From Egbenema bharatensis (lineage in GTDB: Bacteria; Cyanobacteriota; Cyanobacteriia; Elainellales; Elainellaceae), in the NCBI RefSeq assembly GCF_048077055.1, contig NZ_CP182236.1:3844001-3908000 (forward strand): a stretch of DNA of 64,000 bases, read 5' to 3'. A program made the position numbers and the translations under genes. Of this stretch, positions 33,940 to 42,591 are shown piece by piece (position 1 is the stretch's first letter; each line of letters opens with the position of its first letter). The notes below the pieces were generated by a model, which worked only from the letters and a program-made list of their open reading frames with translations, searched no databases and was not told the DNA's origin.

Positions 33940-34807
33940 ATTTTTTAATATTTAGCTTCAAGTGGCTTAAATAGGGGTTTAGCTTAGGCTCTAAAATACA
34001 TTGCAAAATACGTCTCTCAATATGTGCAAATTTTTTCTTGTCAATTTCGTCTATGCCGGCAAGAAGTAAGCCCTTTATTAATCCTTTAATATCAGTTATA
34101 CATACTCCACGAAGAACATCTTCCACACAAAAAAAAGCTTCTATATAAATATTCTCATCCTCCGAGGTTATGTTACACAACTTAGTGTTTTTCATCATTC
34201 CTTTCAGAGGGCTTGAATTAAAAGAATCCGTATCTTCAAAAGACCAGAATGGAGCATAATCTTCTCCGCCACCAGTCACTCTGTGCTGAACAACTTCAGA
34301 CTTTTCTCTAAAGAGTTTTGTTGAATTTGTTTCCGAACTTAACTCCCCGACAGAATTATCTTTAGACATAGAAAAGGGGATAGATAAGCTAAATCCTTTA
34401 CTTAATCCGGCACTGCTTTGGTTTTCTATTTCTTTTCTAGTTTGAATTGATAAACTACCCATTAGTTCACGACAGTCAATTGGAGCTTTGCACCTTTCTA
34501 GTTTGAGCTTTAGCTTTCCTTGCTTTATGCCAAATTTAATTTGGCCGCTAAATGGGCCAAATTTCACTTCTTCCCATTTTTCATTAAAATTAATAGTCAA
34601 ATATAACTCAAAGTCTTTTAGTTCGTTTTTGTTGATTGGAAGACCAATAAGTGATAAAATTTTTTGCAAAGGGTTTTTTTCGTAAACTGGCTTTAGTCTT
34701 AATCTAACGTTTACGCAATCGGGAAATTTCTCATCAACTTCAAACTGCTGATCAAAAGAGAAAGAGGTAGGATGAAACATTCTCAAAACAAAGGGATTGG
34801 CTCTCAA
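33932..34807 (-). CDS. Unrecognised 291-aa protein, first gene of the retron operon
   Basis: No family recognised. The N-terminal third looks beta-rich (DCVNVRLRLKPVYEK; FELYLTINFNEKWEEVKFGP; GQIKFGIKQGKLKLKLERCK). The middle is polar, and the C-terminal third contains APFWSFEDTDSF, LKGMMKNTKLCNIT, IYIEAFFCVEDVLRGVCITD and a helical end (HIERRILQCILEPKLNPYLS). No membrane segment, Walker motif or obvious nuclease triad. AT-rich like the retron genes. It overlaps the pentapeptide/TPR gene by 8 bp, which implies coupled translation. It may be an effector or sensor of the retron system; that is inference from position only. Confidence 0.7.
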   Translation of the reverse strand: MRANPFVLRMFHPTSFSFDQQFEVDEKFPDCVNVRLRLKPVYEKNPLQKILSLIGLPINKNELKDFELYLTINFNEKWEEVKFGPFSGQIKFGIKQGKLKLKLERCKAPIDCRELMGSLSIQTRKEIENQSSAGLSKGFSLSIPFSMSKDNSVGELSSETNSTKLFREKSEVVQHRVTGGGEDYAPFWSFEDTDSFNSSPLKGMMKNTKLCNITSEDENIYIEAFFCVEDVLRGVCITDIKGLIKGLLLAGIDEIDKKKFAHIERRILQCILEPKLNPYLSHLKLNIKKYE

Positions 34808-34834
34808 TGCAAAATATATCCAATTATAAGCGGA

Positions 34835-34915
34835 AACTTCTCTCGCTCAACGATCTCATCCTAGACTACGACGAGGAAGGCAAAGTCGTCGCCATCACGA
34901 TCGATAATTGGAAGA
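34835..34915 (+). pseudogene. DUF2283-like fragment
   Basis: Reads LNDLILDYDEEGKVVAITID, nearly identical to the middle of the DUF2283 gene at 35240. It runs out into the antisense of the RHH antitoxin gene, and the beginning and end of the domain are missing. A relic at the right edge of the retron island. Confidence 0.55.
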
Positions 34916-35143
34916 AAGCCATTCATCCACCTCAGCCCCCTCAACCCATACTGCCCGATCGCTCTCTGCCAATGCCACCGCTTCTTCAATTTGCTGAATC
35001 TGCCAGGAATGCTCTTCAACATAGGCAGCGATCGCCTGCGCTGCCAGCCAAGACTTACTGCGGTTAGTGCTAACCGCCAGTGCCTCCAGCTTTGCTTTGA
35101 TCGCGGCAGGAAGGCGGATAGTGACAGTTTCGCTTTGCGCCAT
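34895..35143 (-). CDS. Ribbon-helix-helix antitoxin (CopG/ParD type), toxin absent
   Basis: 82-aa protein: SETVTIRLPAAIKAKLEALA then STNRSKSWLAAQAIAAYVEE (RHH DNA-binding fold) and a C-terminal acidic tail that normally grips a ParE/RelE toxin. No toxin gene follows on the minus strand; the retron operon's first gene lies there on the same strand. It is thus an orphan antitoxin. Start ATG 35143 with no long leader. Confidence 0.8.
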   Translation of the reverse strand: MAQSETVTIRLPAAIKAKLEALAVSTNRSKSWLAAQAIAAYVEEHSWQIQQIEEAVALAESDRAVWVEGAEVDEWLSSNYRS

Positions 35144-35239
35144 AAAAGCCTCTGAATCGTTAGCAAACAGATGTTCTGGATGAATTCATTGTACACAATG
35201 TACACATTTCAGGCAGCAAGCCAGGGGGACAGCACTAAG

Positions 35240-35458
35240 ATGAGAATTCAAGATTCCTCTAGTACCGACACACTAACGATCGAACTCACCTCTAAACCGA
35301 TCGCCGCCACCGATGCCATTACCGACGATCTCATTTTGGACTACGACAGCGAAGGAAAAGTCATCGCCATAAAAACACAGCCCATACAGAGAACGATAGA
35401 GTATCTTTTGTCACCAACCAAGCCAGGAGAAAACCTTGAGGCAGTAAAATTTAAGTAA
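35240..35458 (+). CDS. DUF2283 domain protein
   Basis: 73-aa protein: STDTLTIELTSKPIAATDAI then TDDLILDYDSEGKVIAIKTQ, the standard DUF2283 core. The usual C-terminal end (IEILDAS-type) is replaced by KTQPIQRTIEYLLSPTKPGE, so the tail may be altered. ATG 35240 (MRIQDSSS) aligns with the family start. DUF2283 genes often sit beside toxin-antitoxin modules in cyanobacteria. Its function is unknown. Confidence 0.75.
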   Translation: MRIQDSSSTDTLTIELTSKPIAATDAITDDLILDYDSEGKVIAIKTQPIQRTIEYLLSPTKPGENLEAVKFK

Positions 35459-35491
35459 CCCACTGCCAATTTGTTAGAGCCAAGCCACATC

Positions 35492-35707
35492 ATGTCAGAA
35501 ACAGCACTGGATACCAACCAACTCAAAGACCTGCTCAAAACCGCGATCGTAGAAATTCTACAAGAGCAAAAAGAGGTCTTCACTGAAATAATTGTTGAAG
35601 CAATGGAAGATATCGCTTTGGTAAAGGCGATCGAAGAGGGAGAAGACACAGAACCCGTTAGCCGAGAGGCAATCTTCAGAATTTTGCAAGAAAAGCATGA
35701 AGGTTGA
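35492..35707 (+). CDS. Antitoxin of a RelE-type pair (toxin destroyed)
   Basis: 71-aa acidic protein: LKDLLKTAIVEILQEQKEVF, TEIIVEAMEDIALVKAIEEG, then EDTEPVSREAIFRILQ. The ALVKAIEEGE-TEPVSRE-IF-IL pattern is typical of small antitoxins paired with RelE/ParE toxins in cyanobacteria. ATG 35492 (MSETALD) is preferred over the upstream frame from 35471. The toxin reading frame starts inside its stop region (ATGAAGG) but ends after 12 codons. Confidence 0.75.
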   Translation: MSETALDTNQLKDLLKTAIVEILQEQKEVFTEIIVEAMEDIALVKAIEEGEDTEPVSREAIFRILQEKHEG

Positions 35708-35735
35708 ATTCAGAAAGAGTTTTGAAAAGACCTAA
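35697..35735 (+). pseudogene. RelE/ParE toxin stub
   Basis: ATG 35697 overlaps the antitoxin stop in the typical coupled layout and reads MKVEFRKSFEKT then TAA. RelE-type toxins begin MKVEFRKSFEKDL-K, so a base change or loss near AAGACC ended the toxin. The rest of the toxin is not found downstream. Confidence 0.6.
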
Positions 35736-35788
35736 TTGCCAGTAGCTAGAAGCATTGAACATCAACTACCCCTGGAGGATCTTGCACC

Positions 35789-36031
35789 ATGAACACCGCC
35801 AAAATTAGCACTGATGGCAATCACCAAATTGTGATACTACCTGAGGACTTCAAAATGGCGGGCACTGAAGTTTACATTAAAAAAGTCGGGAATGCGATCG
35901 TCCTTATTGCCAAGGACAATCCCTGGCAATCGCTCTTTGAGAGCTTAGAGCAATTCTCTAACGATTTTATGGCAACTAGAGAACAACCACCCCTGGACAG
36001 CCAAATGAACTACGGCTCTAATTTAGGCTGA
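35789..36031 (+). CDS. VapB/MazE-like (AbrB fold) antitoxin, toxin absent
   Basis: 80-aa protein: AKISTDGNHQIVILPEDFKM then AGTEVYIKKVGNAIVLIAKD, a swapped-hairpin AbrB/MazE domain as in VapB antitoxins, followed by PWQSLFESLEQFSNDFM, the toxin-binding tail. A VapC PIN-toxin gene normally follows, but here the gene overlaps the converging GNAT gene by 22 bp and no PIN domain is present. A short AGGA lies upstream of ATG 35789. Confidence 0.8.
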   Translation: MNTAKISTDGNHQIVILPEDFKMAGTEVYIKKVGNAIVLIAKDNPWQSLFESLEQFSNDFMATREQPPLDSQMNYGSNLG

Positions 36032-36480
36032 TACTGCATAAGGGCGATCGGCAATCGAAACAGCGTTGCAGCTACCTGAGTCAAGCCAAACTTCCATTTC
36101 AACGATCGGGGTAAGGCTTGCCATTCCACCGGGGTAAACCCCAAACGCCGATAAAACTGCACAAGGGAATCCCCCAAACATTCCAGGTACAGCGGTTTTT
36201 CCGCCTGCTGAATCAAATGTAAAGACAGATAGGTTCCCAAACCCCGGTTTCGCCAGGCAGAATTCACCACCAAACTGCCCAATTCCTGTGCCTCTGCATA
36301 ATTCCGAAGTTGCCCACAGGCCACCACCTCCCCATCACACTCAATCACCCAAAACTGATGCCAGAGAATCTGAGTCGGATCAAGCCTGGCTCCAAACACC
36401 ATTTTCCGAAGCCTCCAGCGATCGGTGGGTTGGGCTGGACGCACAGTGCAGTTATCCGGTAGAGCAGGGTGAGGAGACAT
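36010..36480 (-). CDS. GNAT-family N-acetyltransferase
   Basis: 156-aa acetyltransferase: NCTVRPAQPTDRWRLRKMVF at the start, HQFWVIECDGEVVACGQLRN (beta-4), ELGSLVVNSAWRNRGLGTYL containing the acetyl-CoA pyrophosphate loop (R-x-x-G-x-G/A), and LYLECLGDSLVQFYRRLGFT near the end. The substrate cannot be predicted. ATG 36480 (MSPHPALPD) is preferred over 36513. Convergent with the VapB-like gene. Confidence 0.85.
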   Translation of the reverse strand: MSPHPALPDNCTVRPAQPTDRWRLRKMVFGARLDPTQILWHQFWVIECDGEVVACGQLRNYAEAQELGSLVVNSAWRNRGLGTYLSLHLIQQAEKPLYLECLGDSLVQFYRRLGFTPVEWQALPRSLKWKFGLTQVAATLFRLPIALMQYQPKLEP

Positions 36481-36546
36481 GATCGCTGAGGTGTTACCCC
36501 ATTGTCTAGACAATTTTCGTGGGTATTCTCCTGCATCTTACGAAAT

Positions 36547-36601
36547 CTTGCAGCGGTGAGGGCCGTACTTTAGAGAATCTCAATGAATTTGCAGTAAACT
36601 T
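36547..36601. repeat. 55-bp direct repeat, left copy
   Basis: CTTGCAGCGGTGAGGGCCGT ... GAATTTGCAGTAAACTT, identical over 55 bp to 37452-37506. The pair brackets the DUF433/DUF5615 genes. Confidence 0.95.
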
Positions 36602-36657
36602 TGAGTGACTATACTGGGATACTCCCCACTGTAGTTGAGGGAATGCTCAGGACATGA
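36601..36657 (+). pseudogene. Decayed duplicate of the tubulin-like gene start
   Basis: From TTG 36601 the frame reads MSDYTGILPTVVEGMLRT then TGA, clearly related to MSEYTGMTPTVIVGLGGTG at the start of the gene at 37602. It directly follows the left 55-bp repeat. Confidence 0.65.
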
Positions 36658-36668
36658 CCAATCTGTGA

Positions 36669-36755
36669 TGTCTATTCGCTTTAGCCCTGACGGAAAATTA
36701 CTTGCTAGCGGCAGCAGAGACTACACTATAAGGATATGGCAACGAGCCAGGTAAA
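36669..36755 (+). pseudogene. WD40-repeat fragment
   Basis: Reads MSIRFSPDGKLLASGSRDYT then IRIWQRAR and stop: one WD40 blade (SPDG-LLASGS-D-TI-IW). No further repeats nearby, so a relic of a larger gene. Confidence 0.65.
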
Positions 36756-36766
36756 AATGAAGTAGT

Positions 36767-37078
36767 ATGCTAGCCCTGAGTTACCCACATATCGAGAAAC
36801 CAGAGAATCAACCTGCAAGATTACAGCGATTACCACGGGTTCGAGTCGCACAGATTGTCATGGATTATCTTGCCTATGGTTGGTCTGTGGAGGAAATATG
36901 CCGACAGCACCTTTACTTAAAACCAGCCGAAGCTCATGCGGCAATGGGCTACTACTTTGACCATCAGGAAGAAATCGACCAGGAAATTAATCAGGAATGG
37001 GAGCAAGTGCAAGCAGGGATGACGCAAGCAGCTCAGTCACCTTTCTACACGCGAATGAAAGCTAAAGGGCTGCTGTAA
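36767..37078 (+). CDS. DUF433 domain protein (antitoxin-like)
   Basis: 103-aa protein: RLQRLPRVRVAQIVMDYLAY, GWSVEEICRQHLYLKPAEAH, AAMGYYFDHQEEIDQEINQE. The HTH-like DUF433 core (R-RV-QIV-DYL--G-S-E-I---Y--L) is clear. DUF433 genes pair with DUF5615/PIN-like genes in probable VapBC-like toxin-antitoxin modules. Stop TAA is immediately followed by the GTG of the DUF5615 gene. Both genes lie between two 55-bp direct repeats. Confidence 0.85.
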   Translation: MLALSYPHIEKPENQPARLQRLPRVRVAQIVMDYLAYGWSVEEICRQHLYLKPAEAHAAMGYYFDHQEEIDQEINQEWEQVQAGMTQAAQSPFYTRMKAKGLL

Positions 37079-37429
37079 GTGGCTATTGCTTTGTATATGG
37101 ATGTTCACATTCCTCAAGCTATTACTGATCAGTTGCGTCGTCGGGGTGTAGATGTATTGTCAGCGTTTGATGATGAAGCCCAAGAACTCCCTGACGATCA
37201 GCTTTTGTTAAGGGTGACTCAGCTTAATCGGGTTCTTTTTACCCAAGACATTCGATTTCGTGTTTTAGCTGAAACCTGGCAGGTAGAAGGAAAACAGTTT
37301 TCTGGACTGATCTTCGGTCATCAACTTGGAGGCACAATTGGTCAGTTCGTCAGAGACTTGGAACTGATTGCCAAAGCTTCAGAACCTGATGAATGGATGA
37401 ATACAGTGGAGTACGTCCCTTTCAAGTGA
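37079..37429 (+). CDS. DUF5615 PIN-like protein (toxin-like)
   Basis: 116-aa protein beginning MAIALYMDVHIPQAITDQLR, with RRGVDVLSAFDDEAQELPDD and VLFTQDIRFRVLAETW. The D-(V/E)-H, TQD and D-LL acidic positions match the PIN-like DUF5615 family, a probable RNase. Start GTG 37079 touches the DUF433 stop, so the two are co-translated. Activity is inferred from the family only. Confidence 0.85.
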   Translation: MAIALYMDVHIPQAITDQLRRRGVDVLSAFDDEAQELPDDQLLLRVTQLNRVLFTQDIRFRVLAETWQVEGKQFSGLIFGHQLGGTIGQFVRDLELIAKASEPDEWMNTVEYVPFK

Positions 37430-37451
37430 AGGTAAAGCAATAACAGTCCCC

Positions 37452-37506
37452 CTTGCAGCGGTGAGGGCCGTACTTTAGAGAATCTCAATGAATTTGCAGT
37501 AAACTT
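37452..37506. repeat. 55-bp direct repeat, right copy
   Basis: Identical to 36547-36601. It lies about 95 bp upstream of the tubulin-like gene and probably carries part of its promoter region. Confidence 0.95.
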
Positions 37507-37601
37507 CAGCTCGATCGCCCCTAAATTTGTAGTTTTACTGACGTTAGTTTCCATTGCACCTGGGCATCCTAGCCATAGACCCATAGGATGGTGCCTTTGC
37601 A

Positions 37602-40600
37602 ATGAGTGAATATACTGGGATGACCCCTACCGTAATCGTGGGATTAGGGGGCACAGGGAAAGAGGTTTTGCTGAAAGTTCGCCGCATGATTGTCGAGCAG
37701 TACGGCTCCTTAGATGCATTACCAATTGTTTCATTTCTTCACATTGATACAGAACAGAACGCGAAAACCTCGGAACCAGAAGTAGTACTCAAGCAGGATA
37801 TTTCTCTTCATCCGGTGGAACAGGTTTGGGCAAAGGTAGAAGATGCCAAAGCGATATTAAACCGATTATCTTCCTACGAGTATCTGGAAGAATGGTTTCC
37901 TAAAGACTTAAAGGGAACCGATTCGATTTTGGCAGGAGCAGGGCAAATTCGAGCGTTAGGTAAACTGGCATTTACGATCAATTACCAGGACGTAAAAAGT
38001 AAATTTAACCTTGCTAAGGGTCGCATTGTTGGTCACGAAAAGTTGATGCTGGACAAGTGGAAAGTTCAGCTTGATAAGGGAATTAACATTTTTGTGATCT
38101 GCTCCCTATCCGGCGGTACAGGCTCAGGCATGGTTTTAGACCTGGCTTACAACCTGCGGGACTGGGTTCCTCCGGCGGAAATGCCTCAAACCTCAGCCTT
38201 CTTAGTTCTGCCGGGAGCCTTTTCTGGGTTGGGCGATCGCGTCATTGCCAATGCCTATTCTGCCTTAATGGAACTGAACCACTATTCTCGTAACGATACG
38301 CAATTTGAAAGCCAGTATAGCGGCAGTGCCTCCGATCGAATTACCACTCAGAGTGGGCGAGATGTTCCCTTTAACTTCTGCTATCTGGTCGGGAATAGTA
38401 ACGATAAAGTCACATTCCCGACGCTGAATTCCGTTCTGGAAATGGTAGCGCAGAACGTCTTTTTAGACTTCAGTTCAGGATTCAGCCAGTATAAAAAATT
38501 GGTACGGGATAATGTGCAGAAACATTGGTCGAGTCCCGATGGGTTGGGCTATCCCCAGAACTTTATGAGTTTTGGTCTGTCCAGCATTCAGTTTCCGATC
38601 GAACGGGTGTTGAATGCCTGTTCAGCCCGGTTAGCCGGTAGCCTGGTGAACTGGTGGGGCAATTCGACTCCGGCTCCTTCCGCAATGTCGGATTTGATCA
38701 AGACCGAAATTTTGCCGGGGTTATTTTTGGCGGAGTCTGAGCATGATCACCAGATCATCGACGGCATCAGCATGGGCGACAACAAAAAGCCCTACAGCAA
38801 GGAAGTGGCTGACTGGGTAGCGGGAATTCGCAAACGCCGCAATGATCTGAATATTCCCTTCGAGAATCTGCAACGGTTCATCTCCAACGAACAGGAGAAA
38901 TTTGCGCCTCACTTTAACGACAACGGCACGGATCCAAAGCGGTGGAGTGATTACTTCCAGAAAATGTGGGATAACCTGCAATGGCTGATTCCCCAGAAGC
39001 GGCAGGAGCTACGAGAAACCGTCTACAAGATGGTAGAAGATCGGTTCCGGGGCCGAAGTTCACGCGGCAATTTCTGGAAGTGTTGCTGGATGTGTTTGCC
39101 GACTACCGCAGTCGGTTTGATCAAGACCGTCAGAAGTACTGGTTGCCCAGGGAGCGATCGGCGCAAAACACGCTGCAATCTCAACTTAAACAAATCGATG
39201 ACCATGCCAAGCAGTTCCTGCTGGTGAATCGTAAGAACGTGATTGAGGAAGATTTCCTGAAAACTATGCAGGCGTTGGAGTCAATCTATATCTCTAAGGT
39301 GGAAGTCAAGGCGCGGACGCTGGGGGTAATGCTGCTGGATGGGCTGCGGGAAGAAATCGATCAACTGCTGGTGGATTTGACGGGATTCGATCGCGTTTTG
39401 GAAACCCTGCAAGCTCAACTGAACGACAAAGAACAAACCTTTGTTCGAGAAACGGGCACCCTGTCTGTGAATGGCATTATGCTCTATGACGAGAAAGAGA
39501 TCAGCCAAATCTACAGCCGCACCCTGGACGGGAAAGAAGATATTGTTTGTCAAACTCTCAGCCAGAAAATATTGGATGAGTTGGACGTGAGACTGTTCGA
39601 TTTCTATCGGTTCGATACGCTGCGAATTCGAGACTTATACGATCGCCTACTGAACCAGACGATCGACACCTTTCAGAACGGCGCGCAGATGGACATTTCC
39701 ACCGCCCGGAAATTCCTGGAGCAGTATCCCACCCTGGAACAGCAAGAAGCGCAGATTAAAACCACCTTTGAAAAGAGCGAGCCCTTCCTGCGGTTCAGTC
39801 CCGATCAAAAGAATCTGGGCTGGTCAGATAAGCCAGAGAAGTATCAAAAGCTGGTGGGCATTCAGGGGGGGTCTAGCCCGACCGATCCGGCAGTTAAAGT
39901 GATTTTGCCGATGTTGCGGAAAACCAGCACCATCACTGACAAGGAAATTCGTCCCCTCAACGATCCCCATCACATCTACTTTGTCCAGGAAGTTGGAGCA
40001 TTTCCCCTGCGGCTAATTGAAGGGATGGCAAAGATGCGAACGATCTACCGTTCGATCACCCAAAAACAAAAGGAGAACTCCCTCCACACCCACCGCAATT
40101 CGCGTCAATTCAAAGACCTGATGCCGCCTACTCACACGGAAGTAAAAACTCGCCACAATCTGATTCTGGCCAAAGCGATGAACCTGGTGAAGCAGGAAGA
40201 AAACCGGATGGATGGGTTCCATGAGGTGAAATTCTTCTACCAGGATAAGCAGACCGGTCTGGACAAAACTCAGGTGATGGGAGCAGACTGGTACGAAGCG
40301 GCAGAATTTTTGCTGATGGATCAAAATCGCAAGATCAACGACATCCTGGATGATGCGATTCGGGCGATCGGTGAAAAAGCAGTCTCTAAGGCAGACAAAC
40401 AAGCTCTTTACCAGATGTTGATGGGCTACCGCAGCCATGTGGAAGCAGCGACTCCTGGCGGTAAGGATAATCCAGAGTACCAGAAAGTGGAAGCGGCGAT
40501 CGCGGATTACGTGAAGACCCACGGGCTGTATATTTCAGGGACAAACGGTTCAGGGATAAACGGTTCAGGGACAAACGGTTCCAGTCCTGCCCCAGTCGGA

Positions 40601-40981
40601 ATGCCAACCAGCCCTGCGGTTTCATCTTCGACGATCGGACTCAGCGACAACTTTGAAAAGTTCGCCAAGCTGGTGGAAACCTGCTACCGTCACGGCACCC
40701 CCTCCAAAACCGAACTGGAATTGTTAGAAAAATTCCGTCAGAAATACGGCATTTCCCAGGAACAACTCACTCAACTGACTGCGAAATATGCCTCAACCCA
40801 GAATTCACAGGATTCCGTGTACGAGTTTGGCTTAATGTATCGCGCTTTCCTGGAAAACGATGGAGAGATCGATCTGCATGAGCAATCCCAATTACTCGAA
40901 CTACAAGAAGAACTGGGATTGTCCAACGAACAGGTCGCCACGATCGAAGCCAATGTCCGAGAAGAATTAGCCGTCAAATAA
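37602..40981 (+). CDS. Large tubulin/FtsZ-like GTPase-domain protein, interrupted by a frameshift
   Basis: About 1,125 aa. N-terminal GTPase domain: TPTVIVGLGGTGKEVLLKVR, the tubulin signature GGTGSGMVLDLAYNLRD (residues about 170-186), then the Tubulin_2-type body. The second half is alpha-helical and ends with a helical module (FLENDGEIDLHEQSQLLELQ). The first frame covers 37602 to about 39050; the second continues GPKFTRQFLEVLLDVFADYR. One extra G in CCGGGGCC near 39050 rejoins them, so a sequencing error is likely. An Asn/Gly/Ser tandem-repeat linker lies at 40536-40585. Such large FtsZ-like proteins are implicated in membrane remodelling. It is 38 bp upstream of the substrate-binding-like gene, probably one operon. 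Confidence 0.85.
40530..40586. repeat. 15-bp tandem repeat in the tubulin-like gene
   Basis: Three near-identical units of GGGACAAACGGTTCA (the middle one GGGATAAACGGTTCA), encoding SGTNG/SGING in a flexible linker. Confidence 0.85.
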
Positions 40982-41019
40982 CCCGTGATTGAACACCCGC
41001 CAGGGGTACAGAGGTTTCT

Positions 41020-42591
41020 ATGGTCAATGAATTTAACTATGTCACTTGCCCCAAATGTGGGCACGATCGCAATCCCATTACCGCCAAAAAGTGTGAGATT
41101 TGCGCCAAAAAGTTAGGCAAAGGTGGCAGTCCTCTGCCCCTCATCGCAGCCGGATTAGCCACCCTGGCCATCTTCGGAGGGGGAGGCTACTTTTTCCTGA
41201 AGGGATCGCAATCGATTACCGCAAGTTCAGACCCCGTTCCTGCCGCCACAACTGCCAACGCTGGCGAATCCGCACCCGTTTTGGCAGAAAGTCAGGCGAT
41301 TGCTGCGACGGTTAGCGATGTCACGAACTACCTGAGTCAGGGCGATCGTATCCTGATTAGCGATGCCTCCAATCCAGATAAACAGGCTGGCGTTCAAGCT
41401 TTTGCCTCTGGTGATTTTCAGACGGCTGTAACCCGATTTCAAGCAGCTCGTCAGGCATTACGCAATGATCCAGAAACGCTGATCTATCTGAACAATGCCC
41501 GGTTGGGGAGTTCCCCCACGCTAACGATCGCCGCAGTGGTTCCCATTGGCACAGATAGTCCCGTGGGCGGGAATCTCAACGCTGCCCGTGAACTGCTGCG
41601 AGGCATTGCCCAGGCTCAGGATGAAGCCGTTCAAGCCGGAGTTCCCTTCAAAGTTCTGATTGCCGATGATGCCAATGATCCCAGCCGTGCCGAAGCGATC
41701 GCCAATGTCCTGGTACAGGATCAGCATGTACTTGCTGTAGTGGGTCATGGCACCAGCCGCACTTCTCTCGCCGCAGCTCCGATTTACCAGCAGAATCAAC
41801 TGCTGATGATTGCCCCCACCAGCACCAGCACTGAACTCGCCCAGGTTCCCAGAGGTGCAGGCGGCAACTTTGTGTTTCGGACGATTCCCAGCGATCAATT
41901 CACCGGAACGACCCTGGCACGTCACGCTCTAGCAGAAGGGAAAAATCGGGCGATCGTCTTTTTCAACTCCCAAAGTTCCTACAGCAAATCCCTGATGGAG
42001 GCTTTCTCCACCACCCTGGGTTTAGAAGGGGGACAAATCGTTCAACAGGTGGATTTGTCTGAAGGCAATGCGGCCAGTCAGCTCGCCAATAATGCCGATG
42101 TGATAGTGCTACTTCCCGATTCCGAAACATTGACCCAGGCAATCGCAGTTGCTAGCGCGAACCAAAACCGTTTACCGATCCTGGCAGGAGATGCCTTTTA
42201 CACGATCGAGAGTCTCCGTCAGGGTGGCTCTGCCCTCAACAATGCGGTGCTGTCCGTTCCCTGGCATCCATTAGCCAGCGCCAATCCCAACTTTATCCAG
42301 GCTAGCAGCAGCCTATGGGGAGGGGATGTCAACTGGCGAACTGCTTTTGCCTACGATGCCATGCAAACCCTGCGATCGGCTCGTTCCAGTGCCAGCGTTA
42401 CGCCACAAGTAGGCGTTGAGGGACGAACCAAGCTCAATAGTGCTTTGACTGGCTCAGGCTTCAGTGCGAATGGGACAACGGGCGTAATCAGCTTTTTGCC
42501 ATCGGGCGATCGCAACAGTAAGGTTCTGCTGGTCAGAGTCCAACCCGGCAATCGATCGGGCACTGGGTTCGACTTCGTTCCGATTCAATAG
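41020..42591 (+). CDS. Zinc-ribbon, membrane-anchored periplasmic-binding-type protein
   Basis: 523-aa protein with an unusual order. Residues 8-30 are a zinc ribbon (YVTCPKCGHDRN then KKCEICAKK), followed by one membrane segment (LPLIAAGLATLAIFGGGGYF), a Ser/Ala linker, a short TPR-like repeat (AFASGDFQTAVTRFQAARQA) and a type I periplasmic-binding domain (PIGTDSPVGGNLNAARELLR, VLAVVGHGTSRTSLAAAPIY, LMIAPTSTSTELAQVP). This would place a cytosolic Zn-ribbon inside and a LivJ-like ligand sensor outside. Start ATG 41020, 38 bp after the tubulin-like gene; the two probably act together as a sensor and a cytoskeletal element. Confidence 0.8.
   Translation: MVNEFNYVTCPKCGHDRNPITAKKCEICAKKLGKGGSPLPLIAAGLATLAIFGGGGYFFLKGSQSITASSDPVPAATTANAGESAPVLAESQAIAATVSDVTNYLSQGDRILISDASNPDKQAGVQAFASGDFQTAVTRFQAARQALRNDPETLIYLNNARLGSSPTLTIAAVVPIGTDSPVGGNLNAARELLRGIAQAQDEAVQAGVPFKVLIADDANDPSRAEAIANVLVQDQHVLAVVGHGTSRTSLAAAPIYQQNQLLMIAPTSTSTELAQVPRGAGGNFVFRTIPSDQFTGTTLARHALAEGKNRAIVFFNSQSSYSKSLMEAFSTTLGLEGGQIVQQVDLSEGNAASQLANNADVIVLLPDSETLTQAIAVASANQNRLPILAGDAFYTIESLRQGGSALNNAVLSVPWHPLASANPNFIQASSSLWGGDVNWRTAFAYDAMQTLRSARSSASVTPQVGVEGRTKLNSALTGSGFSANGTTGVISFLPSGDRNSKVLLVRVQPGNRSGTGFDFVPIQ

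Noticed and set aside
34807..35067. Plus-strand frame continuing from the DUF2283 fragment
   Set aside because: Only the first part is a DUF2283 relic; the rest is antisense to the RHH antitoxin gene.
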